This document shows positions 31,459 through 41,884 of a stretch of 42,159 nt of DNA, one piece after another. The DNA is from Thermoanaerobaculia bacterium (GTDB taxonomy: Bacteria > Acidobacteriota > Thermoanaerobaculia > Gp7-AA8), in the NCBI GenBank assembly GCA_017883235.1, contig JADGNY010000052.1:1-42159 (forward strand), in the 5' to 3' direction. Within the stretch, counting starts at the first letter, position 1. Each line of letters opens with the position of its first letter. The position numbers and the translations under genes were made by a program. The notes beneath the pieces were generated by a model. The model had not been told where the DNA came from. It was given only the letters and a program-made list of their open reading frames with translations, and did no database searches.

Positions 31459-32205
31459 ATGGACTACGGCATCGAGGTCAACGGCCTCACGAAAAACTAC
31501 GATTCCTTCGTTGCGGTGAAGGACTTCTCCTTCGCCGTGAAGCGCGGCGAGGTTCTCGGACTGGTTGGGCCCAACGGTGCGGGGAAGACCACCACGCTGC
31601 GCGCGCTGGCCGGAATCCATCCGCCTACGGACGGCACCATCCGCATCTGCGGCTTCGACCTTCGCAACGATGCCGTCGACGCCAAGCGGCACCTGGCCTT
31701 CATGCCGGATGAGCCGCGTCTCTTCGATTACCTCACCGTCGAAGAGCATCTGCAGTTCGTGGCCCGGCTCTACCAGGTCACCGGCGTAAAGGAGAAGATA
31801 GGGCCGCTCCTCCACGAATTCGAGCTGGCCGACAAGCGCAAAGCGCTCCCCTCCGAGCTGTCGCGCGGCATGAAGCAGAAGCTGATGATCGCCTGCGGCT
31901 TCATTCACGATCCCGACGTCCTGATCTTCGACGAGCCTTTGACCGGCCTCGATCCCCTCGGCATCCGCCGGATGAAAGAGTCGATCGTCCGCCGCTCCCA
32001 GGCCGGCGCCTCAGTCGTCCTCAGCTCGCATCTGCTGCATCTCGTCGAAGAGCTCTGCGACACGGTGGCGGTCATCCAGCACGGCACCCGCATCGCCTAC
32101 GACACGATCGACAACTTGAAGTGGAAGATCACCAGCGGCCGCAACGACCTCTCGCTCGAGGATGCCTTCCTGAAGATCACCGCCGAGGAGACGCCGTCGG
32201 CGTGA
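31459..32205 (+). CDS. ABC transporter ATP-binding protein
   Basis: ATPase of 248 aa of the ABC-2/Bcr-like export type. Walker A is GPNGAGKTT, the signature is LSRGMKQKLMIACGF (degenerate LSGGQ, normal for this group), Walker B is VLIFDEPLTGLD, and the switch His is in SSHLLHLVEELC. The ATG at 31459 matches the family N-terminus (MDYGIEVNGLTKNYDSF); the open frame upstream runs through the repeat element. The stop overlaps the permease GTG (GTGA). Partner of the next gene; substrate unknown. Confidence 0.92.
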   Translation: MDYGIEVNGLTKNYDSFVAVKDFSFAVKRGEVLGLVGPNGAGKTTTLRALAGIHPPTDGTIRICGFDLRNDAVDAKRHLAFMPDEPRLFDYLTVEEHLQFVARLYQVTGVKEKIGPLLHEFELADKRKALPSELSRGMKQKLMIACGFIHDPDVLIFDEPLTGLDPLGIRRMKESIVRRSQAGASVVLSSHLLHLVEELCDTVAVIQHGTRIAYDTIDNLKWKITSGRNDLSLEDAFLKITAEETPSA

Positions 32206-33941
32206 TCGGAACCTTTTTCACTGTTGCCTTCCTGACGCTGAAGAACAGGATCGTGCAGGGCCTCCGGCGTCTGCGCCAGCCGCGTTACCTCATCGGAGCG
32301 ATCGCCGGCGGCATCTACTTCTGGTTCATGATCTTCCGGCGCGCGGCGGGGGCCGGCAACGGCAAGCTGCTGATACTGAAATCGATGTCGATCACGCCGC
32401 TGGTAGTCGACTTCGCCAGTATCGTTCTCCTCCTGTTGATGATCCTGGCGTGGGCACTGCCGGCCGACTCCGGCGGACTCGACTTTAGCGAGACGGAGAT
32501 CGCCTTCCTCTTTCCCGCACCGCTGCGGCGGCGCGACATCCTGCTCTACAAGATTCTCCGTGCGCAGCCGCAGGCGATGTTCAGTGCGCTGATCATGACG
32601 GTCCTCGGCTGGTGGCGGAACGGGCTCTTCGTCGGGATGTGGGCTGTCATCTCCGTCCTCTCGATCTATTTCATGCTGGTCTCCCTCGGCCGCGCCAGGC
32701 TGCGGCTCATGCACGTCGGCTTCGTGGCCCGCCTGTTCGGCGTCGCAGCGATCGTGGCCGGTCTCTACTGGCTGGCCGTGTCCGAGCTCCGAACGGTTGA
32801 TTTCTCCCACATCAATCGCTTCAAGGACCTCCAGGCCCCCGCTGTCTTCAAGGCGCTGAACGCGCCGTTTCAGAAGCCGCTGATCCGGGCGCTTCTCTTC
32901 ATCCCCCGCCTGTTTGCCTCGGCAGCGTTGCCCTCTTCTCTGTCGACGCTGGCCGTCTCCGTGCTCGCCGTCGCCGCCCTCGGCGTGGCCTTCTTCTTCA
33001 TCGCCGCCGCGCTCAACGTCTCCTTCGAAGAGGCATCCCTGTCCATCTCGCAGAAACGGGCCACGCGCAAGGACCGGGTGCGCGGCCAGCGCGCCGGCTC
33101 GCTCGTGATGTTCCGGCATGCACCGGCGCCGTTCCGCCTGCAGGAGACCGGACCGGTCGAAGTGGCCATCGTCTGGAAGAATCTGATCGCCCTCGTGCGC
33201 AACTCCATCGCCTGGGTAGCGGTCTTCGCCCTGACTATTGCCTTCCTGCTCGGCATGGCGCTCTGGTCGCACACCTCGGGCGGATACGAGACGATCGGAA
33301 CGGGGTTGCTCATCATGGCATGCATGTTCCCGCTCATTGCGCCGAACGTCTTCGCCAACGATCTCCGCCTGGACATGCCGCGGCTGGAAGTGCTGAAGAG
33401 CTACCCGATCGCGGGCGATCGTCTGATCGCCGCGGAGATCGCCGCGCCGCTGGCGGTGATCTCGATTCTGGAGATGCTGTTCGCCACCTCGGCCGCGGTG
33501 CTGATCGGCATGTCCGGCACGACCAAGCCATTCTTCAGCTTCGTGGCCACACCACAGTTCATCGTGGCCGTGCTCATCCTCACGCTGCCGGTAATCGCGG
33601 TTCAGCTCCTGATCCGCAACGCCGTCCCCGTTCTCTTTCCGGCGTGGGCAGGGCGCGGCAAAGACGAGCCGCGCGGATTCGTGATGACCGGTCAGCGGCT
33701 GGTGGTTCTGGCCGGCAATCTGCTCGTCCTCGCTATCGCCCTCGTTCCCGCGGCCGTCGTCTTTCTGCCGTCGCTCTGGATCGCCTACAAGTTCTTCGCC
33801 GGCAATCCCGCCTTCGTGGCCGTGGCCACGATGCCGGCGGTCGGCGTCCTCCTGGCCGAGGTCTGGATGGGGGTGAGAGCGCTCGGCGCGCAATTCGAGA
33901 CCATCGACATCTCCAACGAGAGCGACGTGTCCGCCCCGTAG
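32202..33941 (+). CDS. ABC exporter permease
   Basis: Polytopic membrane protein of 579 aa with about 12-14 hydrophobic segments. The family is a putative ABC exporter type of long ABC-2-like permease. The N-terminus (IGTFFTVAFLTLKNRIVQGL, RRLRQPRYLIGAIAGG), ETEIAFLFPAPLRRRDILLY and, later, RLEVLKSYPIAGDRLIAAEI are characteristic of these proteins. It starts with GTG at 32202, overlapping the ATPase stop by 4 bases; an in-frame ATG further up is inside the ATPase gene. Together the pair should form an exporter; nothing here indicates the cargo. Confidence 0.88.
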   Translation: MIGTFFTVAFLTLKNRIVQGLRRLRQPRYLIGAIAGGIYFWFMIFRRAAGAGNGKLLILKSMSITPLVVDFASIVLLLLMILAWALPADSGGLDFSETEIAFLFPAPLRRRDILLYKILRAQPQAMFSALIMTVLGWWRNGLFVGMWAVISVLSIYFMLVSLGRARLRLMHVGFVARLFGVAAIVAGLYWLAVSELRTVDFSHINRFKDLQAPAVFKALNAPFQKPLIRALLFIPRLFASAALPSSLSTLAVSVLAVAALGVAFFFIAAALNVSFEEASLSISQKRATRKDRVRGQRAGSLVMFRHAPAPFRLQETGPVEVAIVWKNLIALVRNSIAWVAVFALTIAFLLGMALWSHTSGGYETIGTGLLIMACMFPLIAPNVFANDLRLDMPRLEVLKSYPIAGDRLIAAEIAAPLAVISILEMLFATSAAVLIGMSGTTKPFFSFVATPQFIVAVLILTLPVIAVQLLIRNAVPVLFPAWAGRGKDEPRGFVMTGQRLVVLAGNLLVLAIALVPAAVVFLPSLWIAYKFFAGNPAFVAVATMPAVGVLLAEVWMGVRALGAQFETIDISNESDVSAP

Positions 33942-34020
33942 GCCGGCACGGCCGGCTGCGCTGGTTGCCCAAGGCTCGGCCACCATCTTCGCTCTATCGT
34001 TCTGCCGCGCAGACTCCCAG
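33942..34020. repeat. Dispersed repeat, family D, copy 2
   Basis: 33942-33977 is the exact complement of 5763-5798 (36 bases). A further block (TTCTGCCGCGCAGACTCCC, about 33996-34014) matches the complement of about 5720-5738 with two or three changes. It lies between the exporter permease stop and the polysaccharide lyase start. Confidence 0.75.
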
Positions 34021-34064
34021 TTATTAGGAAATACCGCGGCCAGCACCGCGCCTTCTCGTATGGA

Positions 34065-36241
34065 GTGAAGTCACCCCTCTCCCTCCTGCTCGGGCTGCTC
34101 CTGGTCTCTTCCGCTCAGGCGTCGCCATCGAGCGACGCGGTCCAGAAGAACATCGTCGACTATTACTCCGCCGCCGGTGCCGACCGCGCCTCGCCACGGA
34201 TGCAGGCGGCCCTCGACGCGCTCGCCTCGCAGACGCGCGACGCCACAGCGCCCGGCCTACTGCTCGCGAACGGCAGCTTCAGCGATATCAACTACAACGA
34301 CGTCCCCGAAGGCGGCTGGTCGCCGTGGGCCCACACGCAGCGGCTCTTCACGATGGCCAGGGCTTATCGCACGCCGGGCCAGCCGTTCTACGGCGATCCG
34401 CAGTTGCGCGGCCAGATCGAGTCCGCGCTGGCCTACGTACCGTCCTACTACGGCGTCAGGACCATTCCGAACGGCAACTGGTGGTTCTGGACGCTCGGCG
34501 TGCCGCTCGACCTCGGCCCGACCCTCCTGCTGATGAAAGGCGACATCAGCGACAAGGTGATGAACGACTGCCTGACGACACTCTCCTGGCACATCGGCGG
34601 GAACGCCTACTCCAAGGGTCTTGTCGGTCCGGCGCCGACGGGTGAGAACCTTGTCTGGTCATCGTTCACGCACCTTTGCCTCGGCGTGCTGAAGGACGAC
34701 GCGGCGATGCTCGGGAGCGTCCGCGATGCCATGGCCGGCGTCTGCGCGACCACCACCGGCGACGGCATTCAGGCCGACAATTCCTTTCACCAGCACGGCG
34801 CGCAGCTCTACACAGGCGGCTACGGTGCCTCGTTCGCGAATGACGTCTCGAAATATGCGCTTCTGACGCGAGGCACCGACTACGCCCTTCCCCCCGCGGC
34901 GCTCGACGCCTTCGCCAATTACATCGCCGACGGCGTGGCCTGGTCGCTCCAGGGCAACTACTTCGACGTCTCCGCCATCGGCCGCGAAGTGGCCCGGCCG
35001 ACCACTACCGGCTACAACGGCATCGCCTCGCTGTTGCAGTCGTCACAGTTCCCGTCGTCGCGTCTGACCGACATCCGCACGGCCTCCGCGCAAATGCTCC
35101 GCTCGTGGCAATGGAGTCTGCCGCCCGAGGTGGCAGCGCTGGCCGCGATCTCGGAGAACGCGGCGGTCACCGGTGCCTGGCCGTCCGGACATCAGCACTA
35201 CTGGCTCTCCGACTACACCGTCCACCGCCGTCCGGGCTGGTTCGCCTCGGTGAAGATGTTCTCATCGCGCACGAAATCCGGCGAGAACACGAATGGCGAG
35301 AACGCCCTCGGCTCGCGGCAATCCGACGGCCGCTTCTACCTCGTCATCGACGGCAGCGAATACTTCGGCCGCGAGATCTGGCCCGCCTACGACTGGACGC
35401 GACTTCCCGGCATCACTGTCGAGCAGAAGGCCGACACCGCCAACAACCTCTACGGCACCGGCACGCGCAGCTTCGCCGGCGGCGCGAGCGACGGCCGCAA
35501 CGGCGTCTCGGCGATGGACCTGCAGCCGGTCGGATCGGCGTTGACGGCGAAGAAATCGTGGTTCTTCTTCGACGACACCATCGTCTTCCTGACCAACAGC
35601 ATCACGCTGCCGGGGCAGAATCGCGTCGAGACAGTCGTGCAGCAGTGGCCGCTCGCCAATGCGGCGTCGCCGACGCTCCGAGGCGCGAACTGGCTGTGGT
35701 GCGAGAACGTCGGCTACTACGTCTATCCGCAGAGTGCCGCGCTCAACGTCACGCACCAGGAGCGCAGCGGGACATGGCAGTCCTCGGCGCAAGCGACGAC
35801 GCAACATCGAAGAGCGCCACATTCCTGACGATGTGGCTCGATCATGGCGTCGCGCCGGTCAACGCGGATGCCGCGTACGCGATCGTGCCGGACATCGCCG
35901 CGCCGGCGATGAACAGCTTCGTCGCACCGGCGATCGTCGCGAACGACGCACACGCCTCCGCCGTGCGCAGCGGCTCGGCACTCGGCATCGTCTTCTGGGC
36001 CGCTGGCTCCGTCGCCGGTTATCAATCGACGCTGCCGTGCATCGTCTACACGGTCACGAACGGCCGGACCATCGACGTCTATGCCGCCGATCCGACAAAC
36101 GGCAACGGGACCTACCAGCTCACGGTGCCGTCGCTCGTCGCCGGCGTTCGCGCCACGACCGTCACGCTGCCGCGCAACGGCGGCAGGACCGTGCACGTCA
36201 CGATTGCGCCGCCGGTTCTGAAGCGTCGTGCCACGCGATGA
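34065..36241 (+). pseudogene. Polysaccharide lyase family 8 gene with a -1 frameshift
   Basis: Secreted PL8 lyase (hyaluronate, chondroitin or xanthan lyase type), about 725 aa when joined. It starts with GTG at 34065 and a signal peptide (LLLGLLLVSSAQA). Catalytic residues fit PL8: Asn195 in TGENLVW, His244 and Tyr253 (nine apart) in FHQHGAQLYTGGYG; NGNWWFWTLGVP and NGENALG are typical. The first frame runs to a premature stop at 35828. The second frame resumes at about 35775 as ASDDATSKSATFLTMWLDHG and continues to 36241 with the beta-sandwich C-terminus. One base seems missing near 35780 in TCCTC, where TCCCTC would restore TWQSLGASDD. Either a real mutation or a sequence error; without it the gene looks fully functional. 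Confidence 0.85.
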
Positions 36242-37484
36242 GCGACGTCAGGACGACGTAGGTCAACGCCGGCGTCAGATGCGTCACCAGCCGTTCCCAC
36301 GACCACGTCACGTGCCAGGCCAGATCGAATGGTGTGGCCAGGTACGCGCCGATGTAGCAGGCGAACTGTACGACGAGCGTGACCATGAGGAAGCGCTCGC
36401 GCGTGGCCAGCGTGCGCGAGACGATCACGATGCCGATCGCCAGCGCGATCCAGAGCAGCGGCTTCCCCAGCGATACCGAGGCGATCGCGGCGATGAGCTG
36501 CATCGGATTGCGTAGATGGTCGACGACGCGCGCGATCACACCGCCTGCAGCGATATCCGTCGAAAGCGAGTGCAGCGAACGGGCGATGAGCCACGGCAGC
36601 GGGATGGCCACGGCCGGCCAGAGCCGGATGACGTCGCGGGCGCGGCGCGCGCAGACCAGGCCGAGGGCAGCGGCCACGATCAGGGCCAGACCTTCGTTCT
36701 TCGTCGATGCCGCCAGCCCGAGCAGAATCGCCCCGAGGGCCATGTTGCCGCGCCGGATCAGCAACAGAGCCGACGTTGCGAACGCGACGAACGGCCCCTC
36801 CGCCAACCCGATCCACGGCGTCGCCGCGAACGGCACGAGGGCGGCGGTGATGAAGGCCGCGGCGAGGCGTGACCTCGTCTCCTCCAGCGCCGCGCCATGA
36901 ATGACCAGCAACAACGCCGTCGCGAAGGCGACATGGACGACGCCGAGGTGTGCATCGCTCCAACCGTTGCGGAGGATGGCGATGAAGTCGTAGGTCAGCG
37001 GAAGGAGGAGCGGATAGTCGGGGTGCACATTGAAGTAGATCGCCTTTCCGAGGAATTGCCAGTCGATGGAACGCACCTCGAAGAAGGCCTTTGCTTTGAA
37101 GCCCCAGTTGGTCAGGTAGTCGAATTCGGGAGGAGGAGCGACGGTGGCGTAGAGGGCATAGCCGATGAGGGCGATGAGGGCCAGTGCGTAGAACAGGAGT
37201 GCCCACCGCGAGGGAGCCGGTGGCGGTCCGGGCGGCGAGCTGCCGGCGCTACGCCAGGCGGAGAGGCCGGCGATGACCAGCAGCGCGGGAACGATGAACC
37301 ATCGTGACCACGGCAGCAGGGCCGGCGTCGCGGCGCAGATTCCGATTCCGAGGAGCAGTCCCTCGCCTGTCAGGAGGGAAACGTTGTCACGCGGAGATGC
37401 GGAGACGCGGAGGAAGTTGAGCATCCGCGCCAGAGGAATGCCAACGGCGAGCGCGAGCGCGATCGCGCACAGTTCCGGGATCAC
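36198..37484 (-). CDS. GT-C-like polytopic membrane protein
   Basis: Membrane protein of 428 aa with about ten hydrophobic segments. FDYLTNWGFKAKAFFEVRSI and VHPDYPLLLPLTYDF after the third segment, and LLGLAASTKNEGLALIVAAA, are typical of GT-C-fold glycosyltransferase-like proteins of the ArnT/GT39 superfamily, which use lipid-linked sugars. It starts with GTG at 37484, overlapping the upstream stop as GTGA. Its 3' end overlaps the end of the convergent lyase gene by 44 bp. Last gene of the overlapping minus-strand operon. Confidence 0.72.
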   Translation of the reverse strand: MIPELCAIALALAVGIPLARMLNFLRVSASPRDNVSLLTGEGLLLGIGICAATPALLPWSRWFIVPALLVIAGLSAWRSAGSSPPGPPPAPSRWALLFYALALIALIGYALYATVAPPPEFDYLTNWGFKAKAFFEVRSIDWQFLGKAIYFNVHPDYPLLLPLTYDFIAILRNGWSDAHLGVVHVAFATALLLVIHGAALEETRSRLAAAFITAALVPFAATPWIGLAEGPFVAFATSALLLIRRGNMALGAILLGLAASTKNEGLALIVAAALGLVCARRARDVIRLWPAVAIPLPWLIARSLHSLSTDIAAGGVIARVVDHLRNPMQLIAAIASVSLGKPLLWIALAIGIVIVSRTLATRERFLMVTLVVQFACYIGAYLATPFDLAWHVTWSWERLVTHLTPALTYVVLTSLIAWHDASEPAAQS

Positions 37485-37912
37485 GGCACCCTCCGCAGCA
37501 GCATCCCGTCGCGTCCGCGCCAGACCACGGCGAAGCCGGCCAGGTGCGGCTCGCAGCGATAGGCGGCCACGACGTTCGCCCGCGCAAGGTTGTCGGCACG
37601 CGGACGGTCATGCTCATCGATCAGCGGCAGAACCACGCGGCCCGTCAGTGGATAGAGGGCGCGCGTGAAGAGGTACGAATAGCCCTGATCCCATTTCGTG
37701 AAGGGAACGGCGATGGCGATGACGTCGCCCGGCTTCGTCCGGGCCCGGACCTCGAGGATGAGCTCGCGCGCCCCGGGCATTTTGCTATACGGCAGCGCCA
37801 CCTCGTTCGCGGAAACGCGCGCGCGGTCGAGGACGAAGATACGGAAGTAGAACGGCTCGAACGCTCCGGCCGCGATGGCGACGGCTGCTGCGAGCGCCAG
37901 CGGGCGGATCAG
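37481..37912 (-). CDS. Small membrane-anchored protein, probable non-AUG start
   Basis: Protein of about 143 aa that I do not recognise by name. From a CTG at 37912 it begins with one hydrophobic segment ([20 protein letters not shown]), then a soluble domain ([54 protein letters not shown]). The first GTG (37801) would cut off that segment. CTG overlaps the scoB stop as CTGA, parallel to the GTGA overlap at its own 3' end with the GT-C gene, so translational coupling is likely. The soluble part resembles the extracytoplasmic tails of GT39-like proteins, suggesting that it works with the next gene; this is inference. Confidence 0.6.
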   Translation of the reverse strand: MIRPLALAAAVAIAAGAFEPFYFRIFVLDRARVSANEVALPYSKMPGARELILEVRARTKPGDVIAIAVPFTKWDQGYSYLFTRALYPLTGRVVLPLIDEHDRPRADNLARANVVAAYRCEPHLAGFAVVWRGRDGMLLRRVP

Positions 37913-38565
37913 ACGGCGATCTCCTTCACATCATCAGCGACGATCAGCTTCGGCTCCGTCAGCGCCTGGATGTCATCAATACTCACTCCCGGCGCCACCT
38001 CGATGAGCCGCAAGCCCTGCTCCGTAACGTCGAGCACGCAGTACTCCGTGATGATGCGGTTGACGCACTTCACGCCGGTGAGCGGCAGGTTGCAGGCATT
38101 CAGAATCTTCCTGCCGCCCTTCCTGGTGACGTGCTCCATCGTCACGATGAGCCGCTTGGCGCTGGCCACGAGGTCCATGGCCCCCCCCATCCCCTTCACC
38201 ATCGAGCCCGGCACCATCCAGTTGGCGATGTCCCCCTGCGCCGAGACCTGCATCGCGCCGAGGATCGAGAGATCGACCTTCCCGCCGCGGATCATGGCAA
38301 ACGAATCGGCGCTGGAGAAGAACGACGCGCCCGGGAGGATCGTAACCGTCTGCTTGCCGGCGTTGATGAGGTCGGGGTCGACATCTTCGTCCGCGGGAAA
38401 AGGACCGAGTCCGAGGATGCCGTTCTCCGATTGCAGGACAACCTCCATCCCGGGAGGGATGCAGTTGGCAACCAGCGTTGGCATCCCGATGCCTAGGTTG
38501 ACGTAGTAGCCGTCCTGCAGTTCGTCGGCCGCGCGCTTTACGATCTGGTCTCTTGTCAGCGGCAT
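37909..38565 (-). CDS. scoB: 3-oxoacid CoA-transferase, subunit B
   Basis: CoA-transferase beta subunit of 218 aa. The catalytic Glu is Glu47 in the conserved [17 protein letters not shown] is at the N-terminus, and [15 protein letters not shown] and [15 protein letters not shown] follow. With ScoA it moves CoA from succinyl-CoA to acetoacetate or a similar 3-oxoacid for ketone-body or branched-chain catabolism. It starts 3 bases after the scoA stop, with AAGGGG just upstream. The exact acid substrate cannot be told from sequence. Confidence 0.94.
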   Translation of the reverse strand: MPLTRDQIVKRAADELQDGYYVNLGIGMPTLVANCIPPGMEVVLQSENGILGLGPFPADEDVDPDLINAGKQTVTILPGASFFSSADSFAMIRGGKVDLSILGAMQVSAQGDIANWMVPGSMVKGMGGAMDLVASAKRLIVTMEHVTRKGGRKILNACNLPLTGVKCVNRIITEYCVLDVTEQGLRLIEVAPGVSIDDIQALTEPKLIVADDVKEIAV

Positions 38566-38568
38566 TCG

Positions 38569-39264
38569 TTACCCCTTCCGCACCGTGCGCTGCTCGATCC
38601 GCTTCTCACGCTTCGCCACAACAATCCGATGCACGAAGATGCCCGGCGTATGGACACAGTCGGGATCGAGATCACCGGGCTCCACTAACTCTTCAACCTC
38701 GGCCACGCAGATCCGACCCGCGGTCGCCGCCATCGGATTGAAGTTTCTGGCCGTCTTGCGGTATTGCAGGTTGCCAAACCGGTCGGCTTTCTGGGCCGCG
38801 ACAAACGAAAAGTCGCCGACGATGCCACGCTCCATCACGTACATCCGGCCCTCGAATTCGCGCGTCTCTTTCCCATCGGCCACGATCGTGCCGTAGCCCG
38901 CGGGGGTGAAGAACGCCGGGATGCCGGCGCCGCCGGCGCGCATCCGCTCGGCCAGCGTCCCCTGCGGAACGAACTCCACTTCCAGCTCGCCCGCCAGGTA
39001 CTGGCGCTCGAACTCCGCGTTCTCGCCGACGTAGGACGAGACCATCTTCCGGACCTGCTTCGTCTGCAGCAGCAATCCGAGGCCCCAGTCATCGACACCG
39101 GCGTTGTTGGAGACGCAGGTCAGCCCCTTCACGCCGCGTTTGACCAGCGCATGGATCAGATTCTCGGGAATGCCACAGAGCCCGAAGCCACCCACGACGA
39201 GCGTCGCCCCATCAGCGACATCGCGGACCGCCTCGTCAGCCGATGCGACGACTTTGTTGATCAT
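38569..39264 (-). CDS. scoA: 3-oxoacid CoA-transferase, subunit A
   Basis: CoA-transferase alpha subunit of 231 aa. [16 protein letters not shown] is the N-terminal signature; [40 protein letters not shown] and [20 protein letters not shown] follow. The ATG at 39264 matches the family start ([13 protein letters not shown]). First gene of an overlapping four-gene group (scoA, scoB, small membrane protein, GT-C protein). The operon promoter must lie in the 223-bp divergent region, which contains the 135-bp palindrome. Confidence 0.94.
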   Translation of the reverse strand: MINKVVASADEAVRDVADGATLVVGGFGLCGIPENLIHALVKRGVKGLTCVSNNAGVDDWGLGLLLQTKQVRKMVSSYVGENAEFERQYLAGELEVEFVPQGTLAERMRAGGAGIPAFFTPAGYGTIVADGKETREFEGRMYVMERGIVGDFSFVAAQKADRFGNLQYRKTARNFNPMAATAGRICVAEVEELVEPGDLDPDCVHTPGIFVHRIVVAKREKRIEQRTVRKG

Positions 39265-39322
39265 GGGGGTAACGATATCAAGTCTCGCGGTTGCGCGGTT
39301 ACCGGGTCTCGCGGTGGCGGGT

Positions 39323-39456
39323 CGGAGCGCTGGCGTCTCGCCGGCTGGCCCGGGGGCGTCTCGCCCCCGGTGTTGGCTTACGAGCAACTGTATGGAGTCT
39401 TGCCACACCGGCGGCGAGACGCCGCCGGGCCAGCCGGCGAGACGCCGGCGCTCCGG
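39323..39456. repeat. Dispersed 135-bp palindrome, family F, copy 2
   Basis: Same arms and centre as 31271-31405, with small changes (CGGGGGCGTCTCGCCCCCG replaces the left inner stem). Again between divergent genes, here scoA and the GT-C-like protein. Confidence 0.92.
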
Positions 39457-39487
39457 AAAAAGACCGCCTCTGCTACTCTCGCCCGCA

Positions 39488-41884
39488 ATGACCACCGAGC
39501 CATTCGGGTATCGCGCGGACGATGCGCATCCGTTCGGCATCCGCGTGCTTCGGGAAGCCGGCGTCTTCGCCTTCTTTCTTCTCTTCACCATCATCCTCAC
39601 CTGGCCGGTCGCCGTCCGTCTCAACACGGCTGTCCCCGACCTCGGCGATCCGCTGCTCAACACCTGGATCCTCGACTGGGACCTCTACAGCGTCACCAAC
39701 GCGCCATCGCACATCTACGACGCCAACATCTTCTACCCGAGCAAGTACCCGCTGGCGTACAGCGAGAACCTCTTCGGCATCGCCATCGTGGCGCTGCCGT
39801 TCTACCTGCTCGGCTTCACGCCCCTTGCGGTTTACAACATGGCCGTCCTCCTCGGATTCGCCTTCTCCGGCTACGGCGCATTCGTGCTCGGGCGGACGCT
39901 GACGCGATCGACGCCAGCCGGCCTCGTCGCCGGCATCCTCTACTCCTTCGTCAACTTCCGCGTCGACCATCTCGCGCACCTGCAATTCGTCTGGGGGGGA
40001 TGGATGCCGCTGATGCTGGCGGCGCTGCTGCACTACTGGCGGCGGCCGACCATCCGCAACGCCATCGTCTACGGTCTATGTGTGCTGATGAACGGCCTGA
40101 CGAACATTCATCAGTTCCTCTTCGGGACGACGGCGCTCGTCCTCTCGATCGCCTTGCTGGCCCTGCTGGCCACCCGCTTCAAGTGGCGGACACTCATCGG
40201 CGCATCCGCCGCGACGATCCTCGCGGCCGCGCTGATGGTGCCGGTGCTGATGCCGTACAAGGAGGTCTCCGCGCTCTACGGAATGGTGCGCGACCCCAGC
40301 GCGGCAATGTGGGGCTCGGCGACCTGGACCGACTGGCTCTCCGCCACGGGAAGAAGCCGCGCCTACGGCGACATCGCCGATCCGAAGAACGTGCAGGGGG
40401 AAAAGGTCCTCTTCCCCGGCCTGATGATGCTCTTCCTGACCGCCAGCGCGCTGCTCATCGATCGCCGCAAGCTCCCCGTTGCCCTCGATGCCCGCCCTGT
40501 TCCGCGATGGCTGCTCCACCTGCTCGACGTCCTCATCGTCGTGCTGGCCGTCGGCACGTACCTGGGAACGGCATCGCCGCGCTATCAATGGGGGCTCTTC
40601 GGCCGGACCATCGTCAGCATCCACACCTCCGACCTTCCGGCGGTCTTTCTGATCATCGTCATCGTCGCTCGCCTGTCGCTGCAATTGCCGAAGGGACTCT
40701 CCGGCGAGACGCTGCAGTCGCTTCGCACCGCGGCGGCCCGCTCCCGCGTGCCGATCGAGCTCTGGGTGATGCTCCTCTGGGTCGTTCTGGGCGTGCTCGG
40801 CTCCCTCGGCCTTCACGCCTTCCTCCACACCTTTCTCTACGAGCGCGTCCTGATGTTCCGCAGCATGCGCGTCCCGGCGCGATGGGCCACGGACGCCTAC
40901 GTCGGTCTGGCCGGCGCGAGCGCGTGCGGGGCGGCGGCATGGATCGACACGCGGCGGACGAAAATCGGCCGCTGGGGCGTCGCCGTCCTATTGATCGCCC
41001 TTTCGATACACGACGTCCTGCCAATCATCCGCTGGGAGCATGCGCTGGAGGTGACCGACCCGGCCTACGCCTGGATGCGCGACGCGAAGTTCACCGGCGG
41101 CACCCTGGAGTTGCCGGCATCCGAGGGGATCGCGCAGTTTCTCTATCAATTCGGAGCAACCATTCATCACAAGCCGCTGATGAACGGAACGTCCGGCTTC
41201 GAGCCGCCGCTTCATGTAAAGATCAAGGAGATGGCGCAGCAGAAGACCATCCCTGACGGGTTCCTCCCGCTACTGGCCAGCAACGACTGTCACTTCATCC
41301 TCGTCCACGATGACTGGCTGCGCGGTGCCACCGAGCCGACGCACGAATGGCTGACCCGCGAGATGGCCGCCAACCGTCTCGGCTTCATCCGCCGTTTCGA
41401 TCATCGCGGCGGCGGCGACTACCTCTTCGCCGTGACGCAGAACGTCCCCGGCTGGCGCGATCTGCGGACGCCGGACAAGCGCGACGGAGCCCGCTTCACC
41501 GACGACCAGGAGCTGCAGCGCGCCCTCCACGGTGCCGCGACCTACATGGGCCGCTCGTTCGGCGTCGTCGACACCCCCCACGGGGAGGACGTCATCAACG
41601 GTCCACTCACCGTCAGCGGCTGGGCCCTTTCGCCGAATGGCATCGCCAACGTCGACGTCCTGCTGCACGACGGCATGTACCGCTTTCACACCACGCCCAC
41701 CAGCCGGATCGACGTGCAGACCAGGTTCCCCTGGTACCCGCGCGTCCACAACGCCGGCTTCACCATCACCTTCCCGAAGAAACGCCCGCGCGGCGTGCCG
41801 CGATGGACCGACGTGCAGGTGGAGATCATCGATAGGAAGGGCGGGCGGGCGCGATTGCCGGACGTCGTGATCGATTGGCCGTGA
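39488..41884 (+). CDS. GT-C-like membrane protein with a C-terminal Ig-like domain
   Basis: Protein of 798 aa. About 11 hydrophobic segments lie between residues 25 and 500, with the first periplasmic loop [20 protein letters not shown] and [19 protein letters not shown] typical of uncharacterised GT-C-fold proteins of bacterial cell-surface glycan pathways. A soluble region (about 510-690) follows with [20 protein letters not shown]. The last 100 residues look like a bacterial Ig-like fold ([31 protein letters not shown]). The ATG at 39488 is the first in frame after the repeat element. The likely role is transfer of sugars from a lipid carrier; not proven for this group. Confidence 0.75.
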   Translation: MTTEPFGYRADDAHPFGIRVLREAGVFAFFLLFTIILTWPVAVRLNTAVPDLGDPLLNTWILDWDLYSVTNAPSHIYDANIFYPSKYPLAYSENLFGIAIVALPFYLLGFTPLAVYNMAVLLGFAFSGYGAFVLGRTLTRSTPAGLVAGILYSFVNFRVDHLAHLQFVWGGWMPLMLAALLHYWRRPTIRNAIVYGLCVLMNGLTNIHQFLFGTTALVLSIALLALLATRFKWRTLIGASAATILAAALMVPVLMPYKEVSALYGMVRDPSAAMWGSATWTDWLSATGRSRAYGDIADPKNVQGEKVLFPGLMMLFLTASALLIDRRKLPVALDARPVPRWLLHLLDVLIVVLAVGTYLGTASPRYQWGLFGRTIVSIHTSDLPAVFLIIVIVARLSLQLPKGLSGETLQSLRTAAARSRVPIELWVMLLWVVLGVLGSLGLHAFLHTFLYERVLMFRSMRVPARWATDAYVGLAGASACGAAAWIDTRRTKIGRWGVAVLLIALSIHDVLPIIRWEHALEVTDPAYAWMRDAKFTGGTLELPASEGIAQFLYQFGATIHHKPLMNGTSGFEPPLHVKIKEMAQQKTIPDGFLPLLASNDCHFILVHDDWLRGATEPTHEWLTREMAANRLGFIRRFDHRGGGDYLFAVTQNVPGWRDLRTPDKRDGARFTDDQELQRALHGAATYMGRSFGVVDTPHGEDVINGPLTVSGWALSPNGIANVDVLLHDGMYRFHTTPTSRIDVQTRFPWYPRVHNAGFTITFPKKRPRGVPRWTDVQVEIIDRKGGRARLPDVVIDWP

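Noticed and set aside
32097-34046. Open frame of 649 codons opposite the exporter permease
   Set aside because: Highly charged shadow; the plus-strand gene has clear membrane segments and is coupled to the ATPase.
38764-41256. Plus-strand open frame of 830 codons crossing scoA and the GT-C gene
   Set aside because: It runs antisense to scoA, through a repeat, and out of frame in the GT-C gene; no coherent domain.
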